A program made the translations under genes and the position numbers. This document shows, piece after piece, positions 48,663-59,830 of a stretch of DNA of 64,000 bases (its first letter is position 1; every line of letters starts with the position of its first letter). The notes beneath the pieces were generated by a model. The model had not been told where the DNA came from. It worked only from the letters and a program-made list of their open reading frames with translations, and did no database searches. This DNA is from Acanthochlamys bracteata (lineage: Eukaryota; Streptophyta; Magnoliopsida; Pandanales; Velloziaceae), in assembly GCA_019914995.1 (NCBI GenBank), contig CM034126.1:14637001-14701000 (forward strand). The letters are read 5' to 3'.

Positions 48663-51600
48663 ATGAAGAAAGTTTTTGGACAGACGGTTCGGGAATTGTA
48701 AGTATGAAAACTGTCTCGTGCCAAAAGCTAGCTAGACTATAATGCAGTTTGTATGTTTCTCATGCATTGTCTCTCTGACCCTTTTGTTTTTTCTTCTGTT
48801 CTGTAGAAAGAGAGAGGTGAACAAAAAAGTTCTAAAGGTTTCTGTTATAGAGCAGAAGGTTTGTATCGGTTGTTCTACTTGTACAAATCGTCAGCTTTTC
48901 TTTTCTGTTTGGTTGCATGAGTATTGGAAGTTGCAACACATTGCTCTATGTGTTGGCATTTGAAACTCATCTATAAAAAGCTTGAACCTAGAATGTTCAA
49001 GAAGTCAAGTCCTAAATACATGAGTTGGAAGCTTTATAAAAAAAATTATAATTTTAATATTGGAATCCAATATTCTGTGCCTTCCCCATTTTCAGATTCT
49101 TGATGCAACGAGTAATGACCCTTGGGGCCCTCACGGTTCACACCTCTCGGATATTGCACAGGCTAGCCGGAACTAGTAAGTTTATAACAATCTCTTCATC
49201 ACACCCCTACTTGCACTTCCAAATAACATCTCATTGCAATTTGCATGCAATTTGACTGCAGCAATGAGTACCGAGTCATCATGTCTGTATTGTGGAAGAG
49301 GATCAATGATACAGGAAAAAATTGGCGTCATGTACATAAGGTACTAGAATAATGAAATCGATGTTCTTTGGCACTGCATCCTACTGATGCTGAGTCTGTA
49401 ACCTTCAGTAAAGCATGATGCAGTGCCTGAAAAGATTCTTCTATTTCAAACTTTAGCTTTACTAAATTTATTGTGCATGTCCTAATTTGCATCAGTTCTG
49501 TTGATCTCAGGCATTGACAGTTTTGGAGTATCTAGTTTCACATGGATCAGAACGGGTCATAGATGAAATTAAGGAGCATGCCTACCAGATATCAGTAATA
49601 TGTGCTACTCCTTCTCTTTGTACCATTCCTTTTTATGAAGCTGCCTTGTGGTTACAAGGCTCATCCATTTATTGACTGCATACTTGCATCTTGAACTCAA
49701 TGAAACATGGCAGACTTTGGGAAGCTTTCAATATATTGATTCTAGTGGAAGGGATCAAGGAAGCAACATCAGAAGGAAATCTCAGAACATTGTGGCCTTA
49801 GTGAATGACAAAAGCAGAATTATAGAAGTCAGACAAAAGGCTTCCTCTGATAGAGACAAGTGAGATTTCCTCCCCCTTAGCCATAACAAATTTGGATTTA
49901 TGTATGCATATTTGAGATTCCTTATGTATACTTGCTTTTCATATATCATACTAGTGGTGGGCAAAGGCCCAGTCCCTGCAATTACACTAATCATTATGAT
50001 GTCGATGATTGTAGCAGTGGGTATGGCAGAGAAAGAGACCAGGGTCCTAGGGATCCTGATGAACGCTACCGAGAGAGGTATGGAGATGAAGAATATGGAG
50101 GTAGGAAAGTCAATGATTATCAATTTGGCTCAAGAGATACAGGGAGCATTGACGAAGAAACAATGCGTTCTTTTGATGATGATGACAATCATTATTCATC
50201 AAGGTATGAGGATAGTCCTCATATTTAATCTCAACATCTTGTTTTATGACTTTATACACTAACATTATACTTCTTTTTTTTTTGGCATGTCTTATTTTCC
50301 TTATAGACCAATGGACGCCAAATTTATTCTTATGAAAAGAATAATCTCTTGATGTAGCATCACTTTCTATGCATGAAAATGTGTAATCATTAATGGATGT
50401 TGTTTAATGTATGGTGCAGAACTAGTGCCGGCAGAGTTGAGGATTTTGCTCAGGAAGAGAGGTTATCATCTACATGCCTTACAGTTTTTAATCCATTCAT
50501 AGTCTAGCTCTTGAATTTCATTATACTATTTTCATTTAATAATGTAACACTGCGAGCTATGGCTTTTTTTTGTTTTCATATAACAATCACTGAGAAGCTG
50601 TGTTGATCTAAGAAGTAATGTCTTATTTTCGGTTTTAACAGACAAATGCAGGGCCATAATGGTGATGCACCTCCTCCAAGCTATGAGGAAGCAATTGGGA
50701 AAACACAGCACTCTGGCCTCAAGAAGAGGTTGCCTTATAACGATACACATTTCTAGGGACTTGCAGTTTATGTCACTAACTTATTTGATGGTTTAAAGGA
50801 GTGGAGAAGCACAAAATGAATCACCAGAAGCTGCCTCATCATCCCCTAGCACGGGTCAAGGTAAAGAGCAGGTTAGGACTGATGAATATGATAGCCATGC
50901 TGATAAACCATCATCACCATCTTTTAGCACAGTTCAAGATATAAAACACACTATGCATTCTAGCTTTGCTCAAGCTACAAATGAGGAAGATGGTTTCAGC
51001 GGGTTTGATCCTAGTAACCCCTTTTCAGGTAAGGATAGCTCCTAAGTCACTGATATTTCACGATAATTTTCTGTACTTTCTAATTTAAAATGGTTGTATG
51101 AGATTCCAAAACCTAGTTTGTAGGAAGCCGGGACAATGAAAAACCAAGCCTTAGCTTAGTAGGTGGGTTCGGTTATATGGATTCATGTAACCATTGTGCT
51201 CTCCTTTACTTTTTGGAATAATTTTCTTCAGCATCTTGGTAAAAAGCTCTTTGACTGCCACAGATGGTAAAAGAGAAGGAAATGTTCTTTTTGGCATACT
51301 CAAAGATCTTACCTGATTTCTCATATCATACTTAAGAAACAAGTTGCTGTGTCATACTGTGCAAATCTGCTATTAAGCATGATTTCCGATAGTGATCTCG
51401 ACATATCTATTCTTTAATATCGATTTATCCATAATCCCAAATATTGCAGTTTGGGCATCATTTCCAATAGTGATCTCGACATATCATTTATGATGGAAGT
51501 TTTTCTTATAACTACAATTGCTTTCCTTTGTGTAAAATTCCTTACTTTTCTCTTTTTTGTATTTGGTTCGTGTAAGCTAGCCAGCTAGCTTCCTCATAGT

Positions 51601-54581
51601 TGTTTATGAGAGGTTAGTCTTTTCATTGTTTTGGAAGTACATGTTGGGTTTATCGGCTCATTGCATTAGTAATTCCATTGGCAAGCAAAACGATGTGTTA
51701 TCCACAATTTCTCTCAATTTATTATCCCGTCGACAATACTTATATCTGTGAATAATGAATGCTTTGGATATGCTTAAAACTCTGCTTATGGATACTATTA
51801 TAATGAGATAAACATACCATAACATATTTTGAATAAATGTATTAACTAAGACAGTCTACCTGCCTAGTGGGATAACGCTTAATTTTTTCGTTCTATGTAT
51901 ATTAACTAGGACTTGGTGATTGTATTTTGATATCTGAAAGGATATACTCTAGTGGCTTTGTCCATATAATTATCAATTGAACCCTATCACTTTGTTTACC
52001 CAATTTCATTATGTGCCTTTTTAATTTGTTAGATATGTTGCCATAAAATGCTATGAAGTCACCCTTTGATAGATAAACTAACAAGTACTCAATTGCTTCA
52101 TTAACTTTTGTAATCGTACTTCCAACAAAATTTACTGGTCTTTACGCACTTATTTGAAACTTGTTCATATGTTGTATTTCATTTTCAATTAAGTATTTTC
52201 CCTCATAACCTTATTGATTTATTTCTTGTTTGCTTTTAAGATACACCTACAGCAAGCTCTTCGGAGATGGACTTGCTGGGATCATTCTCTGCTGCCAGTC
52301 CTCTAGATTCTTTGGCTTTGACACCATTGACTTCTGCAGCTCCAATGCCTTCAGCTGATCAAAGTAATGCAGCTGTCGGAACAAGTTTCGCTACTCAGTC
52401 TGCAGCACCCACCTTTGCTGTTCAGGTATTACTAACCATTTCTTTTGTGTGGTGCTGACATCATTTTTATGTAGGGTTATCTCTCCTTGTGAGAAAATAG
52501 TTTTGCAACTTTATCTTAACTTGCTTGGAACACTTTTTTGGACCATGAAAGTATGATTACCTTTGTAATTGTTTTTATGTATACTGATCAAATTGCTTGC
52601 TCCGTTAACCAATGATATGCTCTTGTGCAGTCTTTTGAGGATCCTTTTGGTGATGGTCCTTTTAAGGCTATTCCTCAAGAAGAGTTTTCAGGGCAACAAC
52701 AAAGTATTTCGCCAGCCTCTTTCCTGCAGTCTTCTTCAGGTGACAATGCTCCACCTCACCAACAGGTTGGAAAGGCAGATGAATTTCCAAGCATTGATTT
52801 TGGAGACATGTTGGGAGGTCTTAGTTATTCTCCAAATGTTTCAAATAGTGAACAACTTTCTGGTAGCCCTGCTCATTTGCCCTCAGAATTGTCTGCAGCG
52901 TCTGTCAGTAGCTTTCCTGTTGGCTTGTATGCAGGATCTGCAGCGATAGCTTCTTCGCCCAGTGGCCAATCTATGCAACATGCAGATTCACAAACACCTC
53001 CATCTAATCTTCCACAATATGCCACAAGCTCTGCACCTTTGTCCCCAGAGTTGACTGGGATAAACGGCAGCAGCGATCCTCTGGATGGCCTGCTTCCGCG
53101 TACTGGGACTTCATCCATTGTTTCATCACATACAGCACAATCTGGAATCTATCAAAATTCACAAGTGGCCAACTCAAATCCTCTAGCAAAACCTGGGTTC
53201 TTAACTCATTCTCCAGATGCGAATGTTGCAACTTTGTCTATGCTGCAGCCTAACATACAAGAAGGCAGCGATCCTCTTTATGGCCTTCTTCCACCTCCAG
53301 TGCCAGCCCTGTTTCCTACAGCTGAACCTGCAGTCAATCAAGCTGCACATGTAACGAATTCAGACCATCTTCTAAGGGGAGGGCTTTCGGCACATAATCC
53401 TCCAGGAGCTGATGCAGTTTATCAAGCAACTCAGCCGGCTCCTTCAACAACTATGCATCTTAATATGCAGGAAAGTGGTGATCCACTCGAAGGCCTTCTT
53501 CCACATACAGCTACCCCAGGCTTGGTTTCTTTGCACACAAGTCAGCCTGTAGCCCATCAATATATGCAATCTGCAAACTGGAACCTTGTACAACAACCAG
53601 GGTTTTCAACTCAAGCTTCACAACTTGCTACCGCATCTTATCAACCTACGATGCATGAGGCTCCTCGAAATGCTTCATCACATCAAGGGCCTTTGGGCCA
53701 ACTTCCACAAGCAGCTCCAACCTTGCCTCATACAGCCCAACCTGCACTTTCCTCAAATATAAAGGCAGCTCCACTGGGCAAGTTCTCTCATGCAAGTTTG
53801 TTAGGTCCTCCAGATATGCAAGCAGCTCTAGATACTGTAGTGGTTCCTCAAACCAATACTCAACCACCAAAGAAATTTGAACCTAAGTCAGCAGTTTGGG
53901 CAGATACATTAAGCCGAGGTCTGGTTGACCTGAACATATCTGGCCGTAAGTGCTTAATCCTACATTCATCATGTTGTGCCTTTTCTTATATATGCTTAAC
54001 TTTTTCATTGTTCTGCCATTTTTTCCATAGTGAAACTATTAATGTATTTGAATATGAGGACCTGTTCACCTCATACAAGGATTAATTACTTTTGTTTATC
54101 CACAGCTAAAACTAATCCGTTAGCTGATATTGGAGTCGACTTTGAAGCCATGAACCGGAAAGAGAAGAGGTACGAGGTGAAAAGCACTGCACCTCAGGTG
54201 ACGTCCACCACTGCAATGGGGAAAGCTATGGGGTCTGGTTCTGGACTTGGTCGTGCTGGCGCAACAGGTTTTACCCCTCTGCTGAACCCAATGATGGGAT
54301 CTGGAATGAGAATGGGAGGAGCTGGTATGGGCATGGGTGGTGGCATGGGAATAGGAATGCCTGGTTTTGGTGGGAATATGAACCCACAGATTGGAGCTGG
54401 CATGGGAATGAATATGGGCACGATGGGAATGGCGGTGGGGATGAACATGGGAATGGGAATGAATCAAGGAACATCAGTGAGGCCATCTCCTGGAATGCGA
54501 CCCTCTGGTCCAAATATTCCAGGAATGGGCTATGATTCAACAATGAGTGGTTATGGCTCGCATCAGAATTTTGGAGGTTAA
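48663..54581 (+). CDS. EPSIN2: Epsin, ENTH-domain clathrin adaptor (EPSIN2/3 type)
   Basis: Plant epsins bind phosphoinositides, clathrin and adaptors at the Golgi/TGN or plasma membrane. Thirteen coding exons: 48663-48697, 48807-48858, 49096-49175, 49262-49340, 49511-49594, 49714-49859, 49955-50203, 50420-50461, 50642-50728, 50799-51028, 52241-52425, 52631-53945, 54106-54581. All phases agree, giving 1019 residues. The ENTH domain, about residues 15-145, shows [31 protein letters not shown] and [16 protein letters not shown]. An Arg/Asp/Tyr-rich segment follows, then [10 protein letters not shown] and FDPSNPF with an NPF motif. Exon 12 encodes a long Gln/Pro/Ser-rich region with DPL-x-GLLP three times (about 571, 636, 706). 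The C-terminus keeps the family block [19 protein letters not shown] and a Met/Gly-rich tail (about 926-985). The acceptor of exon 7 is the least certain junction. The gene looks intact and is somewhat longer than I recall for the family. Confidence 0.92.
53072..53660 (+). repeat. Threefold internal repeat in the epsin coding sequence
   Basis: Three diverged repeats start at 53072, 53267 and 53477 (periods 65 and 70 codons). Each opens (S/G)DPL-x-GLLP. Repeats 1 and 3 share more: a His-Thr-(Ala/Ser)-Gln stretch, then a Ser-Ala/Val-Asn block, a Lys/Gln-Pro-Gly-Phe and a Met-Gln or Met-His segment. DPL and LL motifs resemble adaptor- and clathrin-binding peptides, so multiplication may raise avidity; that is inference. 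Confidence 0.7.
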
Positions 54582-57500
54582 GCTAATCATGTTCTAATAA
54601 TTTCCTCTTCGAATTGTCGACATACAAAAAAGTTCATACAGTCGAAGCACACACATGACAGGGAAAATAATATTTTCGCTAGAGTTTCAAAATTTTGCTC
54701 CTCTTTTATGTATTCTGGAGGTGCTGATTGAGATATCATCACTTTTTTCATTGTACATGAATTGCTACTTCACTTGCGATAGAGTTCCTAGTGTATCTCA
54801 TTTTTTGTCCTACCAGTTATAGGCGTGGCCATTGAGGAGTGGTACAACCATATTCATTTCAGAAAGTTTTGTTGGAGTTTGATAACTCGTGGAGGATTCG
54901 AGCAGCTTTTTAATTTTCTTTTTGTCTTTATTCGTTTTTTTGAGCTGCCGGTTTACTAAAAATTTCAGTTTCCTGCAAATATAGAAAGGTCAGTCTTAAA
55001 TCAGCTGGCTAAGTGTTCTGATGTTCATTGTGTTGATTCTAAAGAAAGAGAAATCAATAAATAGAGCAGCTGGGAAATTATTTTTGCATGCCTTGAAATT
55101 ATGCTGTTACTTCGAGAGAAGGTTAGACTTAATTGGGAAACATATTCACAACTATATATTGCCGTGCATATTCCATATATCTTGTATCGATTAGTACTAC
55201 GCACTTCGAATCTTAAGATAATCATACTTTGCCAGATTTTTTGTTAGACAAATCTACAATACCCACCCTTATTTCGCATTCTGCACTACGTGCATTGAAT
55301 ATATGAAGCTCAGGTCACGTATACGTACACCATGTTTGCGTTAGGTACAGCTAAATATAGAAAATCAGAGTTTCATATTCGTCTTCTGTTTGAATGAAGA
55401 GATTTAATTGCCCCGCAGATTTCATTAATTTTAATTTGACATCCGGCAATCTTAGTTGGGTTCCCACAAACTGTTCAGTTAACCCTTAAGAAACATTTCT
55501 TGCCTGTATCAAGATCGTGCGTGCTTTACTTAGTTCTGTCGCAAAACCCTTTACTTGAAAGTAGGGAAGATCAATAGCATTAAACATTAATTGAATGGTT
55601 TCGTTTCTTGGAAGCTTTGTTCTTCTGCTGTACCCAACTTGAGACTTATTGTAGTAAGGAGATTGTTTGCACTGAAGCAACGCAAGATGGCAACCATGAA
55701 ATCTATAGACTAAATAGTTTTTAAACTTCATAGCTATCATAAAAAGAATTTCAGTCGATCCTACATAGTAAATGGCTACATATCATGGCCAGATTATGTC
55801 AGCATTATGATCAAATTGCTCCTAGACTGCAAATTAAAATGCAAATACGTATTAAAAAAATAGTTAAGGATTTGAAATACTGAATCTAAATGAGTCAATT
55901 CAAACACGATGCATCCTTACGCACTTGACACTAGTTTAAAGTTTTTGCTTGGAATTGGAATCCACAATCATCCGCAGCTTTCCAAGAAAAGTGCATGCCT
56001 TTTTTTTCTGTAATTGGTTCATAGTAATAACTGATGATAAGACTATGAATTGGAACATGAAATATTTCTCAAGTCTTTAGTAAATTGACTTCATTGGTCA
56101 TTAATTGAATTTTTGCATAGTTATTCATAAACATAGCTACAAGTAGAAGCACTTCGCATTTTAGATTTTAAAGATCTGTTTGGATTAAAGGGAATCGATT
56201 AATTAATAAAAATTATTAAATCATTTTTTGTCACTAGACTTTATTCCTCATAATACGATAATAAAATTTCAAAATATAACAAGAGCATCTCAGATTTTTA
56301 TAAAGAAGCATTTTATTTATTCTTCATATTACTTATCTAAACAAACAAAAATAACTCATTATTATTTATTATTATTATTAATATATTCAAATAAAATGAA
56401 AATAATTAATTATTTTTATTCTATATTACTTTTTTTTTTGTTATTTTTACTCTTACTTTTTGTTTATTAATCTCGTATCGAAAAATACCAGTTTCCCAAA
56501 AGACCATTACGGTACATCAGTTAGGGCTTTTTAAGTAGGAGACTGTTGTGTTCTCAAGTTCTTTCCGGTCTTCATAAAGTAAATGTTATGGACTCCTACA
56601 AAGTAGAGGCTTCAGAATTTACTTCAAAATTTTTTTGAAGAATTAAGAAGAAAAGTTCAGGACAGTCAATTGCGTTGTTTGACTTCTTAGTTGTATAAAA
56701 AATAAAAGTTTTATTTATTGCATAGTTTTCTACATCGTGGTAATTAGTGGGCGTGAACAGTTAGCTAGCTGCTTTTAGTTTATAGAACTAGAGCTTACGC
56801 GTCTTCAGCAATCACAACAAATAGTTCTTTGTCTGAATTTTCATTAAAAGTCGGCACACTAGCAAATAAGGCATTAGTTGGTCCTTCTAATTTTTGAAAA
56901 ATTAAGCCAAGAATTTTTTAGTCCTTATCCCACTAGGAACAGGAGCATAAGAAGAGTTGACTTTTTTAGTTAGGAATCCAGTTCACGAACCGATTCCTTT
57001 TCCTAGACGTGCGTCCGCATTTACCTTCTACATACTCACGAGAAAATCCACAGATTGATCTGCTTGCTTTGAGTGCAGTTCTGATCTAGTGGTTTACAAT
57101 ATTTTCAATTTTCAACCTTCTGAAGAAATTTGCAATTAACCATTCTGACAGTAGCTGTCGAATCGATCTGAATCTGTATCTAATTTTTATAGTCAGCAAG
57201 TTCATATGATGTAAGCATAGGATGCTCTTATTTCTAGTACGTTATTTCTTTTTCTAATAAAAATACATATGATACTCTGTCGTGCTAGCTTCTTCTGTGC
57301 TGCTGCTGCAATGAGGATCTCAGATGGATTCATGGAATGCAGTTGAACTGATGGAATGCTGAAATGCAACATGTACATATACTCTGATAAGTGCTTTCTT
57401 TTTACTTTCTTAGCAGAAGGTTAATTTCCTAAAGAACATATGGAATGCAGTTGAAATGATGAATCCTGTTGGACTAACATGATAATAATATAGCTACGGA

Positions 57501-59088
57501 GTTAAATACATAAACCTCTCTTTTAAAAAAAGTTTTTTTTGTCTTCACTTCAATGGAACCTCACCTAAAATAATGTTTGACTAAGTTGATGAGCAAGTAA
57601 TAAACACAAGAGTAGGAACATGAAGAAGAGAAAAAAAAGAAAAGAAGGGTTGCCAACTTGTTCTTTCTCTACCTCAAGAAACCAAATAGAATTTAAAATA
57701 TTTTTCCCAAGCAATGTTCTGCCTAAGTTTGCCAAACAAATTTAGATATATAAGAAATTGGAGAGAGGAGATCTCTGTAACAAATTTTTATAAAAAACAT
57801 CTATCTATAGTAGATTGATAAGTACATCCACAGATACTTCAGTAACAAGTGGTTATTCAAGCAACGGCAAGCTCTGCAAGCACCTAATTGAGCTCCTTAG
57901 ACCCAGCAATAGCGGTGGCAGTTTTTCATCACAAGTTTTGAGCTCAAGTGATCTCTGTCTCCCTATTCACAGGTTAGTATTTTTTAATTTCCATTGCATT
58001 CCAGAAGAACAACTCTGCTCCCTGTTTCTTTAAAGTGTTTTGACGTTCAGTTGGGCCTTCTTGGGAATTGTGTTCTTGAGCTGGTTATCTTAATTTTGTT
58101 TAGATTCTCTGTACTGTCTAGTTTGACCTACAATTCTAAGGCATTTTCCATTCGGTCAAAATTGTTCGAGTAAATATATAGCAAACAAGTCTTTCCAAAT
58201 TTAATCGATTATTTAAGAAAGTTTTTGGGCATATTGATGCGCAGGGAACATTGCGGGAGTTGTGTTTTCTCTGTTTCAGAATTTTCCACTTAGATTAAGG
58301 TGCATTATGGTTTTTCTTTAAGGGCTAACACAAAAAACAAAAAAAAAGCTAACTTTTAAAGTTTTGTGTTGGAAGCAATTTCAGTCCCAAACTGCTTATG
58401 TTAGTTCCTTTCTGTACAACATTTTTTGCTTCAGTTGCAACCCATAATCTCCTCACCACAAATTCATTCTTCCCTTTGGCTAACAAGAGAGAGAAGAGCA
58501 ACATTTAGAGACAGAGCAAAGAAGGTTAGTTGGTTATGGGTCTTTTAGCATACTATGCGGCATAGAAACCGGGCTCTTTTAATTTCGGTTTTGTGCAGGC
58601 GAGGGTAATGAGAAACTCATTTCACACTCTCTTCATTCTTTCAATCAAATCCCATGTGAGACCACCACCACTTTGATTGCACTCCTCATGGTGTTTCCAA
58701 CCCTTCCCATAGTTTTCTTTTTAGGTCTTTTGTTTCTTGTTTCTCTCTTATATATAAATATTTTCTATGTTTACGTATTATATAAATGATTGCTTCATTG
58801 ATACACCTCTAGGATGATTTTCTATATAAACCTATGCACTTGATCCACAGCTTACCAAGATCCTAGAAACAAGTCTCTTGGTTTTTGAGCTTCATCCTCA
58901 CTCATTTATATCTCCAGTTGAAAGAATATCATTCTCTTATTCTCCAGAACACACTTTAGTTAGCTATAATTGAATTAACTTCTTTCTTATTGGAAAATTA
59001 AAGCTTTTGAGAGGAAATTTGTTTGTTTGGAGGTTCTAAAAGTTGTTTAGCTAAAGCAGCGTTTACAACTTATTTGTCTTCTCTGCAG
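54582..59088. other. Intergenic DNA and presumed glycosyltransferase promoter
   Basis: Epsin 3' flank, then intergenic DNA with only short AT-rich frames (for example 56228-56470). A TATA-like ATATATAAG at about 57743-57751 precedes a possible leader exon, about 57775-57972, that ends at CACAG|GTTAGT. This exon could belong to the glycosyltransferase transcript, but no direct link is visible. Confidence 0.35.
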
Positions 59089-59232
59089 TTTGTCATCTTT
59101 GTGGAAGTTTGGGTTTCTTAAATCAATGAACTGGAACTTTGGGAGATGCCCTGTGAGTTTTAGAAGAGGCGGGAGGCAGTTTGATGTTTTCATCGGTGTC
59201 CAACTGGAACTCTGCTGCGCTTTTCTTTCCAG
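59089..59232 (+). other. Probable 5' UTR exon of the glycosyltransferase gene
   Basis: Flanked by a strong acceptor (TCTTCTCTGCAG, ending 59088) and a donor (CAG|GTATTG at 59233). It would splice to the acceptor TTTTGTTGCAG ending 59802, 28 bases before the main ATG. The exon contains most of the upstream reading frame listed separately. Confidence 0.55.
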
Positions 59233-59812
59233 GTATTGGCTATCTCCTTGATGATTCTCCTCGTCTCTTTATTCCATGACATGTAGGAATAGCTTTCTGT
59301 TTTATCTTTAAGTTTGAGCTGGTTTAATTGAATTTCATGTTATATATGTAGGACTTGCTCTCTGTAAGGATTTCGCTCTTCTCAATGCTTGCAGTGATTT
59401 TATAAAAATATTCAAATTTTCTCACATTATGAACACGTATAGAATTTTCTTATGTAGCTGACTTCCCAAACAAAACCAAAAAAAAGAGATTTTGAGATAA
59501 ATTTGGTGCTCATATTTTGAGAATGAATTGATCTATTGCTTATATATTCCAGGTTTTCGCTTTGTGCGTAATATCTTCATGATTATGGAATAGTAAAATG
59601 AAAACATTATGTTCTTTCTTGTTGATTACTGCTATTGTCCTATGTATTCGCTTACTAATTTCAACTTTACTACTATTTTGTCTGATATATGGAACAGTTA
59701 CACAGACTATGAAATGTCTACATTTTAGACAGCGATTTCCAGTTGTAGAAAACAGATCTTCGCCACATACTTGACTCTGATTGAATTCCAATTTTGTTGC
59801 AGGTATTTCTGA
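59126..59812 (+). CDS. Spliced upstream ORF (38 codons) before the glycosyltransferase gene
   Basis: An ATG at 59126 opens a frame beginning MNWNFGRCPVSFRRGGRQFD, rich in Arg, Cys and aromatic residues, that stays open to the exon end at 59232 (phase 2). After splicing to 59803 it adds Arg-Tyr-Phe and stops with TGA at 59810-59812, 18 bases before the main start at 59831. A frame that survives to a stop exactly across a splice junction, in a leader and close to the main ATG, looks like a peptide uORF of the kind that can stall ribosomes and repress the downstream protein. I do not recognise the peptide. Being translated or conserved is inference; it may be chance. Confidence 0.45.
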
Positions 59813-59830
59813 GTACTAAATCTGTAAGAG

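Noticed and set aside
54120..54543. Long minus-strand and out-of-frame open frames opposite the epsin tail
   Set aside because: They mirror the Met/Gly-rich coding repeat on the plus strand and are His/Pro-rich artefacts of it.
56228..56470. 80-codon plus-strand frame with a hydrophobic tail
   Set aside because: AT-rich low-complexity sequence without conserved motifs or plausible gene context.
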